A stretch of DNA of 64,000 bases. Origin: Nymphaea colorata (Eukaryota > Streptophyta > Magnoliopsida > Nymphaeales > Nymphaeaceae). Within the stretch, counting starts at the first letter, position 1. Each line of letters starts with the position of its first letter. The notes below the pieces were generated by a model. It was not told where the DNA came from, searched no databases, and saw nothing but the letters and a program-made list of their open reading frames with translations. The position numbers were made by a program, and so were the translations under genes. Of this stretch, positions 1 through 56,166 are shown piece after piece. The stretch covers positions 17,586,854 to 17,650,853 of the forward strand of contig NC_045147.1 of NCBI RefSeq assembly GCF_008831285.2. The letters are read 5' to 3'.

Positions 1-3000
1 TGCGTTTTCTTTTTAGTTTTAAATGACCATCTAACTTATCACGTTTTTTTTCAAGCTTTTTTCCAATATATATATATCACGTAAAAGCCACATTAACTTT
101 GACTAAACAAGTTTACCTTCCGGAAGGAATGATAGCAGCGTTGAAGCTGCATGTGGCCGTCCAATTCCGAACTTAATTCAACACTTTAGTAGCGTACGAG
201 TTAACGATGATTACCGATCGCCATTAAAACATTTGCGGTTCAAATCCTAGCTACCACTCTCGTAAAGAGACTTGCTGGTGCTTCTTGATTGGTACGCAGC
301 TCCCACTTTATCCACCCTACCCTATCTGCTTTTCCTTCATCGCCTATTGGGTGGTGCCTTCTTTCCCCCGAACCTCTTCCCAAAGGAACATCAGTGAAAA
401 AGAAAAAGGTAATTCTGCTTTTTTCCTCTCTCCACGAACTACGAACTGTCGTCAACTTTTCCATAAAATTTTTTATGGTTTGACAATATCTTTCCCCTTA
501 ATTTGGCGGTTGCTTGGAATGTGTGGTGTGGCTGATGCCCACCATCAAGAAGCCATTGTGCAAAACAGAACAGCAAGCATGTATTCGGCCATGGAGTTTG
601 TTTTCATGAAAATGTAATCCGAAATGAGCAAAACCAAAAGAGGATCTAATTTAAGTTTAAACGATATAGAAGATCTTTTGTCCGATTTGCAGCTGTGGTC
701 TGTAGACGACGTTGCTACTGTCGGAGAGTACTGTTTCTTCTCCTGTTGCGGTGAAGCGGCATGATCTGCTGCAACTGCTCCTCTTGTCTGCCGCTGTTTG
801 CTGGCTACCTTTCTGGCGCGGATCTTGCTGTGTTGTGTGCTAATTCTGCTTGCTATACGAAGAAGATAATTTCATTTAGCCTTTCGGAAGAGGTGCCTTT
901 AAGAAGCGTTTGCCTTCAATTTGTAGCAACTTTAGAAGAGGTTATACTAAAACATTGAATGGATTGTAGGCGGATGCGAAGCGACGGTGGTGGTGGCAAC
1001 GGTTGCGCCGTCAGCCCCCAAAGCTGACAGCGTCGGCCACCTTGTCAATGATGGTGGTGGGGGTGCCGAATGATGGGGGAAGTAACAGCGGTGGTGCAGT
1101 CACGGTGATGATGCTGATGGTGATTGTGATGGTAGTAAAGACGATATGAACGGCGGCTATAGCATAGTAAACATGCTAAAAAAAAATTTGAATTACAATT
1201 AGCAGTTTCTGAAACAAAACCAATATGCATTTCATTTTTTCATTTCCTTGCATATGTACTACTTCGTAAAGAAATCTACCCAATAATGTTGTCAGACTCA
1301 AGAAGATTGCAGTCTGAAACTATCTGTGACCAAGACTTGCTACGCGAATAAAGAATTATGTATAGGTCCAGTTTCTTTTTTCTTCTAACCAAGGATGTGT
1401 ATGAGGTTGGGCACCAACCACAAAAGTGAAATTCAATCAGATTAACGTATCATTGATTATGCATTTGGGTTTACTCAAATACTAAATGAAGTTCCCAAAA
1501 TATCCGATGCATAGCTTCCCATATTCTAATCTGAGCCGCAGATCAAGATAGGAACGGTAAGATGCAATCCAATTCTGCTGAATCTACTATGCTTTAGCCG
1601 CAACAACTTCAAATTGAGTAATTGGAAAATTAAACCATTTTTATCTATGGGATAGTTTACACCCTCACTAGAACAATGTAGGCTTAGATGTGACCCGCCA
1701 GCCAAACATGCTCTGCACGCCTAGTTAGCTGGGGGAGTGAATGATGCTGAAAACGTCAAGTAAATATGCTAGATACCCTTTGCTTAAAGCTGAAGAACAG
1801 GGTGCGGCACATTAAGTATATATATAGTAGAGAGAGAGAGAGAAAGGGAGAGAGATTCAGAAAAACTGTCCTCATGACCTTGTACATAATCTGGCAGGGT
1901 TCTGCTTTAGACCAACTTGACAGAAGCAGGCATCGGCACGGAGGGATTCACATGGCAGCATAGAAGGGGGCGATACTTGAATAGGGACATCACTGGACAG
2001 CCTACAGGTACTTCCTCTTTGTTGAGCAGAAGGTCATTTTTCCTGCACAAGTTTACCAACCCCCAATTTGCTGAGTACACAAGAGTCAAGTCGTCCATTA
2101 ATAGATGAAATTCATTAAAGCAGGTGGCACCACGCGCCACCGTCCTCATGCCTTGGATGCTTCTCTCTGTAACAATCTACCAAATTTTGGAGTTAATTCT
2201 GAGTTTTCTGACTCTGTAGCTATTCCGTTTGGATAAACTCTATACCACCTGATCTCTGCTTGTGTTGGCTGCATATTTCTCTATGTTAAATTATTTATTG
2301 GCCGCGCTGGCAGACTGGCTCTGGAGATCTTAAGGATGGGTGCATTAAAACTTGGTGAAGCACAGTCCCACGTGGGAAGTGACTATAAATCATCCTGAGC
2401 ACTGCCAAAAACATGGTGACAGGAGGTTTCCTTGGACCCGATCCATAGTCTCTGAACAAATTAATGCAGAATCCCTTTGCTTGACGGAAAATGCAGATTT
2501 GAATATTTTTGTGGGATCATAACCATGGCAACGACCTCCATTTTCTTCCTGTTTCCCCATCAGATTTTTCTTGCACCAAGTCCAGGTGGATAGTGATCAG
2601 TCCAACTCGATATGCCTGCTAAGGAGTTTGAGTTAAAGGCCTTCGAGTTCAAGAAGATCAAGAGCTCAAGACCCAGGTTAAGTCTCTGTTCTTGTAATTT
2701 ACTAAGCGGTCTACCCAACACCAGCCTGTCTATCAAAAAGGGGCCCTCTATTTAACTACAGTTTGGCTTTTCTATATCAAGCCTAGATTTGGTCTGTTAC
2801 GACGGGCTGTGGTGAGAAAGATCAGGGCAGAGTTCTGCGGTATGATGGCGCGCGTTAACCAACTTTGCATAAACCACCTGGGCGTAGGTTTTCATTGAAG
2901 GTCAGAAGTAAATGCATGTTTTACTGCCGCGGGGTTAATTGCAGTAGCCCTGGCTTACCATGGAGTAAATAAGAAGAAAGATGTGACAGAAAATTCCAGA

Positions 3001-6000
3001 CACCGTTCTTAAGACAGTGAGCTGATACATGCTCAGCTTTTTCACTATGTAAAGAAGACGGGCAAGCCTACAATAATGCAAGCGATAGAGGAGGGTTATG
3101 GAAGGGAACATAGTGGGATCATATCTGCCACTTTAAGGCAAAACTCATAAAATGGTAGTGCAAAATAGTGAATTGCTAATCTGTTGAGGCAAATGAAGAT
3201 TGACTGATGGCAACAAGCATAGTCACAGTTGTGTACTATCCTCCATGACAGTCCTGCTCTATTGCAGCCTATGAAAGCGTAGCAATGTGCTGCTTTTCTA
3301 GTGTAGGTGCTAACAAGCACTTAGGGCACTGTAATTTTGTTTCCTTCTCATCAGCATATGCATAGTTCCTAATGCCAGTGGTACCTGACAGTTTCTAAAC
3401 CAAGCTTCTTCAATGACTCGCCTAGGTTGTGAGTGGACAAAAGAGATAAGAGGATATAGAACTGGTGATGAGAATAAATGACATAATTTGTATTCGGCAA
3501 TCTCATATTAATTTGTACCCATAATTCAGTGTTAATGTTATCAATTGTAACAAGTCACCTAAAAGATTAAGGAGACAACATAATTGTCCCTTTTACATCT
3601 TCCTTTATCACCATATCTTTGATCTTTTGTCCTTCACTTTGCTCATGCAGTGCCGAAAAGGCATGGCAGTCGTTTGACAATTAATGAAACTTATTTGCTC
3701 CTCTTGCTTCTTCTTCATCTTCTTCAATCCTTCACTTTGCTCATACTGTGCGTGAAAGGCACAATAAAACTTCTATCACAAGACCCAATCATTTGAATCT
3801 TACTAAACAATATTATGGAATGTGTGTCATAATTAGGAAAATGATTTGCTTACAAAACAGAGGGGTCACGCCAGTAAAACATGAACTTTCAAAACCCAAC
3901 AGGCCAAAATCATTGTAGACCTAATTCAACCGGATCTTACCTATCCTCATCAACCCTAAGGTATATCTTCTCTCCTTCAGATGTACGACCAGCTTGTTCA
4001 TGACAGTTGCAATGAGGCTAGCAGATACTCATCTACCTTATCGATCTGCAAAAACTAAATCTATGGTCAGTAGACTCAGTACAGTGAAGCCAAACCAATA
4101 TTTTATTTTATGTGCTCTTAGTCTCGTGCGCTATCCTCTTTTGCTAAAGTCGCCTATTCAGAACTGAAGGACTCGAGTTGCTGCCAGAGCACCATGAACG
4201 AGTTAGCCTTCATTACCAAATGGGCAGGAAGGTTATTGACAATAAATGGATTTCTATGCATAATTAAAGGGTGGTGCTTGCTTAAAAGGTTGAAAGAAGT
4301 GTTGCTTTTAATTAAAATTTTGTTGCCCAGTTTCTCGAAATGTTGTGACCAAATGATTAGGACACCAACTCTCTGTGATTTATGTTATGGCCAACATGGC
4401 AAATGCCAAATTGGACATTAGAAGTATTTTTTTTATGGATATCTCACTGAAGTTTTACTAGATAACCACTTGCATTGTCATGCTTTTTGGAATGAACTTT
4501 GGGTGGAATATAAGTTTAGGGGGCATGATGTGCCAGCTTTGAGGCATTATTGCTTTCAATGAGTTGTTTCTTAGTTAGCACATATGTTCCATCTCTTTAT
4601 TGGCAAATAACGCTGAAACGACCCAAATGTTTCTAAATGTATACCGCATTATTCTGATTGGAATTAGTCCTTGGTTCAACAGTTCAGATCACCTAACAAA
4701 TAGTTCAGAGTGAAAGATCTCAGATATCTTCATCAGTTTTGACATAAAGTCCATAAGACCTTTGGAGGTGCATTTCTTAACCAGAAGGCATATGCGAATA
4801 AATTCCTTCCTGGTACCCGATATTCTATTGTAATATCAAAACCTATGCAATCAATTCTTACTCCACAGGGATGGTAACCTCTTTTTTAGAAGGAAAGGAA
4901 CTATAATGTCATAATATTACATGCCTAGGCAGCCATTAACTTTAATTATGTTCATCAAGTTCCTTACTTCTCTTCTAAAAGTTCAACCTCCACAGTTAAG
5001 AGCATATGTCCAAATTTAGTATTCCTCTCTGTGCCATCATTTATGTTGGTAGTTTTGACTCACAAGGTTGTGCATCTGAAGCACTTCATGTTCATTCTGC
5101 TGCTAACGATACCCCATGGAATGACAAGAAGCGGCAGCAAAATATTACCTTCTGTAGCTCATAGAATTGGCTTCCGTTACACACACACACACACACACCC
5201 CTTTTTTTGTAGTTGATATTTTTTCAAAGTAGTTTATGTAGCAGACAGAAGAAAACCAGATCAACAACTCGATTTTACGTGGTTCAGCCAGTTTGGCCTA
5301 CATCCACGAGAAGGAAAGGAGCAAATTATATTCAGAGTTCACTACATACAAATGCAAGGCTGCATAACAATATGGAGGTCGAAGAAGCAGCCAAGAGACA
5401 GTTACCAGAAAAATACTGAACCCACGTCCCAGCAACTGCTCACCATGGCACATAAAGTCTTATAAAATATGTGGACACCCGACCTTCTAAAGAAGCACTC
5501 TTTAACGGTAGTGAATGAAAGAGCTGTATGGTTGAGATCCGCCAATCTAACAACACTATTTCTTTTTTTTCTTGTGGTTTTAATTTTACATGTGAAGCAA
5601 TTTCAGAGAGTATGAAAACAACCTAAAAGAAGAACGATTTTATTGGTCGGAGGCATCTCCATCATTCAAAGTATTAAGTAATAATTGACGCAATCGACAC
5701 CATATGTTGCATTCCGCCATTTATAATCATGTAGTGCTGCTCGGCCAGTTTGACTAAATTTTGCTTGGTTTTTTAAATCTGGCACCATGGTTACATTTGG
5801 GAGATTATAAGCTTTTAAATTGTTTTCTACTTATGAAAATCGGGAGCCCTAAAACTCAAACCATGCATCTGATTCCAGACCTTCTTTATGCTCATAAATT
5901 TGAGATTTCTCAGTTGATTGGTAAAGTTGGATTTCCAAAAACCAGCAAAAAACAGTGGGGGTTTTTCAATCCTGTATCCTCTCAAGCAATATCAGCATCA

Positions 6001-8633
6001 GCTCATAAAACTCCAATCTTCCAGTTGATTGTGAAATGCTAAAATTTATAACTCGTACAAATTCATGCGTTGTGCATCTATCTATTTGCACCTGCCAAGG
6101 TGACCCACGGTCTCCCTTTGGCAGGCCAACGTATCGATTTAACATATGCAGCAGTTGGGGTAAGGAATCAACTTGGGAGTAGATGACTTTTTCACTGGTT
6201 TTCTTTTTGAGCATTACCATCGGACGCCTGGATGGCGGACCTTTTATTTTAGATGTCTCCCTCCACGTTCTGACCACGAACTTGGCTGACAAAAAAAGAA
6301 AACAAAAAAAACACACAGCTGCCATTCATGTATTGGGAGTATCAACAAGATAAACTAAATATGGGACGGTGAATTCTTTAATGCAACTGGGTCTCTTCTG
6401 TCCTGTCCTCCCTTTCAAAGTACAAGATGGCTACAGCAATTTATTTTTGAAGAAATTATTATATATTCTGTAAGTTTACTTCTTTGTAAACATTTATTTT
6501 CATGTTGATTTCGTACATATATCTTTGTTAATAAAAACATGATTATATATATATATATAAGAGAGAGGGGCGCACCACAAACACCACAACTTAGGTGTAC
6601 AGTATAGATCTCTCAAGAGAAGTTTTTATAGTTTTTATATATATATATATATATATATAGCTTAAAGTCATCCAAACCTTATGTACCTCTTTACGACGTA
6701 TGTTGTCATATCAACATATGGCGCTCCTCTCCCCTTCGTTACAAAAAGGTTTGTCAGCTCGTAATGTATATAATTATATTTGTTTATATATGGAGATTAG
6801 ATTGTGAATTCTAGCGATTTAAACAATCTTGACCTTTGAGTCTCTATTTCGTTTAATGAATGCTTACTGTTGAGCATTCAATAAAAAGAAAAGTAAACAC
6901 AATTCTCGTAGTACGACATTTGGTGGACTAAATGTCTAGCATCCTTGTTATAGGAAAATTACATCCTATAGCTTCCGAAACCTCTCCGTTTTTCTTCTCA
7001 TCTACCATGCTTCTTTTAAATTGCAGTGTATTGAAGGGACAAATAGAGAAACAAAGATAAAAAGATTGTTGGAGCTGCTGGTTTGTCAGGATATTATCTC
7101 TATTTCTTGATCATTTCTAGTATTTGTGTTATATACATAGTTCAAATCTACCACATGTTGGATGTCGTCAGATCTCTAAAAAAGTTAAAAATTCAATAAA
7201 ACACTGTCAGAATAAGAAAATTAACATTAGCGACAATCTTTAGTAGAACAACGGTTCATTGTGCCTAATTTTAGCAATGGTTTATGGGGTAAACGCATTA
7301 TATATATAATGGATTAACCTTTCCTAATGTCGGCTTTCCAACAGTGTAAAAACTTTGGAGGAGGTTTGAACATATAGGCAGCCACCTACACTTAGGGCAG
7401 TTCCCGCTGTGCGTCTGGGACTCTCTCTCTCTCTCTCCGGGTACGTTTTAATGCGATATCCTGACTTCTCATTTATGCCGACCCTAGTTTAAATTTTTGG
7501 CTCCATCCCTCCTTAACTGTGGCAGTTTGACATTGGAGCATTCTCTTGAGGTACCTTTTAAATTATGAACAGCGCTTTTGACATAGTTGATTTGACCTTA
7601 CCTAGAAGCCGAAGGTTCATGTCTCAACCCCAGTTTTACCAGAAGTGAAAACAGGGAAGAGGGATGGAAAAATGAAGAATCTATACATGAAACAAGGTTT
7701 TAAAAGGCTGACCGTTGCACCTGCCATGCTCCCACAATGGCCGAGTCGGACATCTGTTGCCTGCTTGCGCCAGTCATTGTCTTTGTGCCCCCACAGCCAC
7801 GTGAACAACGGAGGTCCAAGACATGGCGCCAAATTGACAGGGAGGAGTAGGACAGCTCACCTTATAACTAGAGATCTGTTTCTGTGCTGTGTACCACACA
7901 CCAAGGTGGCACTGATTTCTGAGTGACTCAGGCGACCAATCTGAGGCAGATGAGACGAGCTGTCTCATCTACCTTGGCCACCCATGAGGCAAGCACAAGA
8001 GTTTGGAAGTTCAGGAATCTTTGCGTCTTTTTGTACTCATGGACAACAAACCGCCCCAATTCAGCAGATCAGGTTGAGTTCATTTTATAAAAACTGGAAA
8101 AAAATAGAAGAGGTTAGATGAACCTGCCCTCCCTGTGTGTTTGTTTAGTTTCGTTTGACAATGAAAGATGTAAAAGTACTTTGAAAAGGTGCTGCCAAAC
8201 TGTCTCTATTGTGGAGTGGTTTGTCCTTAGCTGATTGTTATTAGTTATCGATTTTATTTTTATTATGCTTCTAACCAAATAAGCAGGAAACAAACAAAGA
8301 AAGACCATTTAGTACGTCTAAATATCTTGGAAAAGCTTCCTTGTAGCGAATGTTAGAAGCACGTTATTACTCGAACAAGATGAAGCCATTTGCTATGGAG
8401 AAGTGTTTTTCATCAAATCCAAGCAATTTGTGACTTTTTTATGGATTTAACCAGGAGTGTAAAACAGTTCCTTACCAACCTACAGATGCACCGCAAGACA
8501 TTTCTGCCCAATCGGATCCAAACACTTGGATACAAATGGTCCAATATGCTTTTGAGCTTGCTAACAGGCCGTGAACATGATCATATGATTGATTTAATAG
8601 AAAAAATATATTAAATTATGATTAACCTGGTTT
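1..8633. other. Intergenic, no gene supported
   Basis: I find no frame with recognisable protein features or a spliced chain of exons. Visible content: a GGT/GAT-rich simple tract at about 980-1135, (AG)n at 1828-1855, (CA)n at 5178-5198, (AT)n near 6546 and 6638-6659, (CT)n at 7421-7437 and the retroelement-like piece at 5221-5460. The stretch around 500-960 is less AT-rich than its surroundings but gives no recognisable product. Confidence 0.6.
5221..5460. repeat. Retroelement-like fragment
   Basis: ATTTTACGTGGTTCAGCC followed by GGCCTACATCCACGAGAAGG resembles a motif that I recall as common in plant LTR retroelement sequence. No LTR partner, integrase or reverse transcriptase is visible. 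Confidence 0.3.
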
Positions 8634-9013
8634 GCTTGTTTGGATGACAAGGCAAAAAACCAGGTTTTCACTTTTCAAAACCTGGTTGTGTTCGGATGAC
8701 AAAAAGTTTGTGAAGATACTTGTAAAAAAAAATAAAAAATAAAAAATAAGATAAAAACCCAAGTTTATACAGTTATGTTATAACTATAACATTAAGAGCA
8801 TTCTCAAAAATAAATTTCATTATCTACAGTCTTAACAAATTGGGCATCCTTACACTATGTCATCTTATCTTACCAAAACTGACGTTTGGATGAAAAATCT
8901 GAGGGTGTCCAGGTTTTTCATCACCATATCAAAACTCACTTCTGTGAAAACTGGGTTTGCATGTTATCCAAACACCACCAAAACTTTGTTTTGGGGTGCC
9001 ATCCAAACAGCCC
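8634..9013. mobile_element. Inverted-repeat element at the ISA3 3' flank
   Basis: The left end GCTTGTTTGGATGACAAGGC and the reverse of the right end, GGCTGTTTGGATGGCACCCC, form terminal inverted repeats. AAAACCAGGTTTTC lies just inside the left end and CCAGGTTTTTC on the right. There is no coding capacity. The target duplication is unclear. It ends about 270 bp beyond the ISA3 stop, so it may overlap the 3' UTR. Confidence 0.6.
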
Positions 9014-9285
9014 CTTAATGGTTTATAACAAAATTTAGCGATTCTTAAAATCACTTAATTGGGTTGGCTAGACCAGAAAAAAAGCGTAATTCAGCTAGGC
9101 CCGATCATTCTGAAACCATGTCCTTTATGAACCAATTGATCTAACAGAATACATAGGCATATCCTTTGCTTTTCATGTATAAAATGTTGCCTTTGATACG
9201 TACTAGTATGGCAGCCCGCAATAGAATGTATACCGAAGAAGTGGGGACATCGTAAGCCCATATCACGTGCAAGCAATAGTGCTTT

Positions 9286-40986
<31,701 letters not shown>

Positions 40987-41118
40987 TGCGCAACAAAAGC
41001 AGATTTACGTCGGATGGGATTCTTCTCGGGGAATCGGAATTTGCTTGCTTTCTGCAGCCACCTTCTTCTTGAAGCTCCCGTCCCGTTCCCCCGTCACCGC
41101 CGGTGGGGCCTCACGTCG

Positions 41119-41124
41119 CACGTG
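41119..41124. promoter_or_regulatory. G-box (CACGTG) upstream of ISA3
   Basis: A palindromic CACGTG core lies 133 bp upstream of the ISA3 start codon in a GC-richer stretch (41030-41300). G-boxes bind bZIP, bHLH and PIF factors and are common in light- or clock-controlled starch genes. The match is a 6-mer, so function is inference. Confidence 0.3.
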
Positions 41125-41518
41125 GTCGGGGGAATCACGGAGACACCTTCTCTGAAAGACGCGTGGGCAAACCCATCGTCTTCTCTTTGGATATTTTTCG
41201 CGGGCTTTTGGCTCCTCTTTCCGCGCAACCTTTCTCTTCTTCCCTCCTTTCTTGAGAGCGCTGATGGCTCGCGAAGCTTCTTGAGCATGAACTCTTGTGC
41301 AACAAGCTGTCGTCTTAAAATTAAGGCTCCCGCCGATTCCTCACTCCCCAAGTACTGATGGACGCCTGGAATGGCTGCACGAGTTCCCCGCATGTTGCAA
41401 CGGTTTCCACAGTTCAGCGAACATATTAGCAAAATGGGCTGATTTTCTAATAAAAATAGTATAAGCATGTTCAATTTACTAAATTTTCTGAGGACGTTTG
41501 TTTTCCTCAAATTTGAGA

Positions 41519-41604
41519 TATGATGTGACCAAGATTTAAAAAATTAAGTGAGACTCTTTTCCTAGGACCTCAAATCTTAGATTTTGGTCACACAATAGGA
41601 TTTT
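41519..41604. repeat. Short inverted repeat between ISA3 and QTRT1
   Basis: TGTGACCAAGATTTAA at the left is inverted as CTTAGATTTTGGTCACA at the right, with a 45-bp spacer. It would fold as a stem-loop and may be a small MITE remnant. Confidence 0.5.
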
Positions 41605-43067
41605 ATATCTTCATTTTTTTAATAGGTTGGAAAGCCCCAGAAGTTTATGTACGGCACATAAAAAGGATTTCAGATCAGCTTAGGATCTATGACTTGTTCT
41701 ATGAAACCCACCTATGATAAGTTGATAACTTTTCATTCTATAGAACGGCTTGCTTTTTGGGTGCTTACCTCTATGGAATTTGGGTCTCCTTTTTACATCA
41801 AATGGGGGTTTTTGTATTTTTTGAACCCAAACACCAGCGGTGAATTATAAAATTTTCAGAAATTAAGCTTTCTTTTCAATGATTCTGCGTCCAAAACCTT
41901 AGCATTCTTTTGTTGTAATAGCAAAGCAGTAAAGAGACCTTTCGATTGGATATTCGATAGATGACACTCTTTTCTGAGTTGCTCTTTATTCCAAACTCAT
42001 ATTCGATTCAAGAACAGTAGGCATATTTCTGCGTTGCACTTACACTCCTTTAAGTCGAATTTAATTCTTTTGTTGCTCCACAGTAAGGCTTTTGTTATCT
42101 TCTTAAAAGTACAACTTATCAATTAAATGAATCCAATTTCTAACACTCATTAAAAGTACCCAAATGGAAACACAGAGGTCAATGTGTCAATAAGGTCTAC
42201 AAATATAGTTATTTGCTTCATGAATATGTCACCACAATACATTTCATTTGTCATATTATGTTGCACAACATATGGATGGCAACATTTAAAAATACTTGAA
42301 ATTATTTTCAGAAGCTTTTGGTACACGAAGAAACTAGTCGTTCATCTGTTCAAGCTCAAAATATCAGCTCTTACAGACAAATCTTTGAGTTAAGCACGAG
42401 CTACCATTTCAGAAAGACCGGTCACCCTGAATGATGCCCGCGTTATTGGCACTTTTATATGGGCAAGAAGCTTGCACATAAGAAAACCAAGCTCGCGATC
42501 AGCAGCGAAGGCTTGTTTATTTGATGCTCTCAGGCTTCATTAAATGTTATGAGGCAGATTTTTTTATGTGCATTGAGTTTGTGGGTCCGTGCGGAGGGCC
42601 AGGTGCTCCTTTGTCTTGTAAGGCAGGACGCAGGGCCACTTGTAGAGAGCTAGTGGCGGAATATACCTCATTTTTTTAAGACCAAAGATAAAAAGCTTTA
42701 GAAGAGTACTCGAGAACCTGTTCGCAATCATCCATACTTCTTTGTGTTATTTGTAAGGAACAAAGTATCGCAAAAAAGCAAGCTTTCATAAAAAAAGATA
42801 ACCTGTTGAAACCGACGTTTACAAAAGCTCAATTGTCCCACCAGTGCTCTGTACTTCTATCTTTTGGCAAATGACTTTTTCTCGAAAATTGCTTGGTAGA
42901 GGATGGTAGGCCTCGAGAAACATCTGATTCGAGTCCATAGGGTTAGATTTGGGTAGACGTAGCTTTCCATCGAGCTTGGCGGCAGGCCTGGACGTGCCTG
43001 CCCCGATCCGAAAATATCCACATACGGAAATTCAGATGAGGTCGCACAGTGGTTATCCTGACCCTGA

Positions 43068-43069
43068 CA

Positions 43070-43137
<68 letters not shown>

Positions 43138-43152
43138 AGTGCGTGTGTGTGA
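43068..43152. repeat. Compound microsatellite (CT)n(AT)n(GT)n
   Basis: Three adjoining dinucleotide tracts between ISA3 and QTRT1, about 300 bp beyond the QTRT1 stop. The order is pyrimidine-purine CT, then AT, then GT. Confidence 0.96.
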
Positions 43153-43457
43153 AAAGAGACAAAGATCAACCATAGAAAAAAAAAAAGACATGGAATTACA
43201 TTCTGAATCAAGAAAAAGCCACATGAAGAGATCTTTCTGGACATCTATTTCATGTGAAGCTCAATGAACAAATTGGTTGTGTGAGCCATAAATTGACCGC
43301 TTTTCCGCCAAATATATCATTCTCAACGTGGCCAAGTGCAGCATATTAGCTACAAAATTTATGCTGCGAAAGGGAAATTCTCCCAGGTCCTATACCATTT
43401 CACCAAGCTGGAAGGCGAAGGTTGAAAGAAACAAAAATATGAGGCTGTTAACTAGTC

Positions 43458-53766
<10,309 letters not shown>

Positions 53767-56166
53767 TATGGAGCGCCCTCGCCTGCTCGCCAGCGAGAAA
53801 GAGGGAGAGTCTAGAGTGGCCGGCGGAGGGGGGCGCTCTGGTTAGGGGGCGGAGGAAGAAGAGGAACAAAGTGGACGAGGGCGGCGTACCCCTTTTCAAA
53901 CGACGGGGTTGGACCGCGGAGAGACAAAGAGCAGATGCGATTTCAATGATGGTTGGCGCCCGAAACGAGTGGGGCCGAAACGGCGCCCTTCTTTCCGCGC
54001 CCCCGCTCTTTTTGCATTGGTGGAGACGGCTCGATTTGGCCAACTAGTAAAGAGTAAGAGGTGAGCGGGATTTTGTTGGATTCGGGATCCGAATCAGAAA
54101 CCCTATTAATTTGATACTCAGTTGATCTGAACTCGAGTTCGGATCCAAATATGATCTATACTGCATGTCGGTTGATTACAAGCCGGATCTAAATCAACTC
54201 TAAGTTAAAACGTTGACCCAAATCTTTTATGTATCTGAATTGACTTGGATACCACGAGAGCAATGGTAGAACACCTAAAGTGACTGAATATGCAAAGAGT
54301 AACAAGCAAGGAAGGAATTTGAATCATGCTTGTGCCATGAAAGCTAGGGTCCCGCCCTCCGCCAAGTTCCAACTGATTCGGGTCTAACATACTCCTACTT
54401 AGATCCAAGTGGGCCTGAAATCTCTGCTCGAATCCATGGTTGTAAACTGAAACTTTTTTTTTTTTTTGTGGACGTGGCCTGGATTCAAGTGAGCCCGAAG
54501 TTTTTGATCTCGTCCATCGTTGTTTGTAAATGAGACATTCTTTTAGGACCTGACTCCACCAAACTTTGTGTAGATTTGGTGGAAAACTGAGATTCGGAAT
54601 CACTTGCACTCTATTTTTCAGTAAAGTCGCCTGCTTCTTAGTTTTTTGAGGCAATTCAAAGCCTGAAGTGCTTCATGAATCCCTTTTTGTTCCAAGAATG
54701 AAGAAACTATGTTTGAAGTGGGAGACCTGACCATGTTGATTTTCCTGTGACATGTAAAAACTCGAAAGAGGAAGCCTCTTCAGCTTTATGAACTTTTTCT
54801 CGGATGAAGGCATCATGGGTCTTGAATGATAAATCTCGCATTCTTTTTATTAATTTGACAAACCCTTGCATGGACCACAATCTAACAACATTATGTCCAA
54901 ACATGTTGGTTCTACGTACTTGTCAAGAATTCCACAACCACCGTCCCCACTCGGTCTTGTGGAGGACTTGCTCACAGCAAATATTCGTTTGAGAGCTCGG
55001 TTTTCAGAGCTGCAGATCAGCTGACTTTATAGAGAGAAGGAACGCCATCAATGTTCACGTACAAGGTCCAGTCAAGCACAAACATGTTCCATCTATGCAC
55101 ACATATAAATCATTTTGTCCAGAATGTCTATGTGCATCCGCAGTTTATGCCTATAATTCACGTTCATGTATGTAATCACTTGCTGACAAGAGCTTGCTCA
55201 GGCACTTCCCTATCCTGCACTTAGTTTTTATGCAGTATGCGTTGTAGACGTTACATTATCGATCAACCCTCTATAGAACTCAGATTCGAATCAGATGACC
55301 ATCAACTCCTCATTCTTGAATCTTGCGGACACAGCCATGACGAGATGGGGTGGCATCTGCACCAATCATTGGGTACACACGACAGCCTTTGAAATGACAC
55401 TTGACTGCAAACATGTGCTTCTACCTGCATTAGGTATGCCGTTTAATGGGTCTTCAAGTTCCCAACAAGAAACTCTAATATAGGCGCTTGCCTGCAGGGT
55501 TGGAAACTGTTTTTTTGAAAAGCGGAAGTTCGTAGTCAACGTCATAACTGGTTTCTTCAGCTGCAACTGCATTCTTCAAGCAGAGGAAATTGATTCAGCC
55601 GTTTGACAGCCATCGTCAATTCCGCTTTCTGAAAAAGTGAAAAGATACAGCATATTTGGCATCGGTGAAACTCTTTCTGTTATCCCATTCAGCAGGCTCT
55701 TCCGTACAAGAGATGCTTTTGATTTCTTGGTTTGGCTTTGATTCAACAACTGAAACCAGCTATCATTTGAAGTTTTGAACTGTCAATCACCATGGCACGC
55801 TTATGTATTTCCATTTATCCATTCGTTGAATCGGAGAAAATCAATGTTTCTTTGCCAATAAGAAACTCACAGATATTCATGAAACGTAACCGTTCGTTTT
55901 CCGTTTTGATGATGGTCCACAGATCTTTGACATTGGAATTACATAAAAAGTCGGTCCTTTTTACCACAGCCCAGCTGACAAATGAAATTCCTCCTCGTTG
56001 GCAACATTTATTTGAGTAAGTTCTTTTCCAGTGCTAAATTCTTTTACCAGCCGTACTCTCATTATCATTTTATTCAACCAACTTTATGGGAAACCTCATG
56101 TTTAACAGATTCTGTAAAAAAAAAAATTAACTTGCCAAAATCAACCATCTAGTAAGCTCTTGCGTT
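53767..56166. other. QTRT1-PPR intergenic region
   Basis: GC-rich for about 250 bp beyond the QTRT1 start (53767-54010), as expected for a 5' UTR and promoter. Then come AT-rich sequence with a near-palindrome GGATTCGGGATCCGAATC (about 54079-54096) and the PPR 3' flank. No coding frame was recognised. Confidence 0.6.

Larger units (their letters stand above)
40987..43457. other. ISA3-QTRT1 intergenic region
   Basis: Holds the ISA3 5' region (GC-richer, about 40987-41400, with a G-box), a short inverted repeat at 41519-41604, the compound microsatellite at 43068 and the QTRT1 3' flank. No further gene is seen. Confidence 0.6.

Noticed and set aside
238-248. GGTTCAAATCC, a tRNA B-box-like word
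   Set aside because: No acceptor stem, anticodon arm or convincing A-box upstream; not enough for a tRNA or SINE call.
624-764. 46-codon plus-strand frame beginning MSKTKRG
   Set aside because: Reads somewhat protein-like but has no recognised homologue, no partner exon and no supporting signals.
5966-6325. 119-codon minus-strand frame with a hydrophobic N-terminus and a possible donor inside
   Set aside because: No family resemblance and no following exon found; length is within chance for this window.
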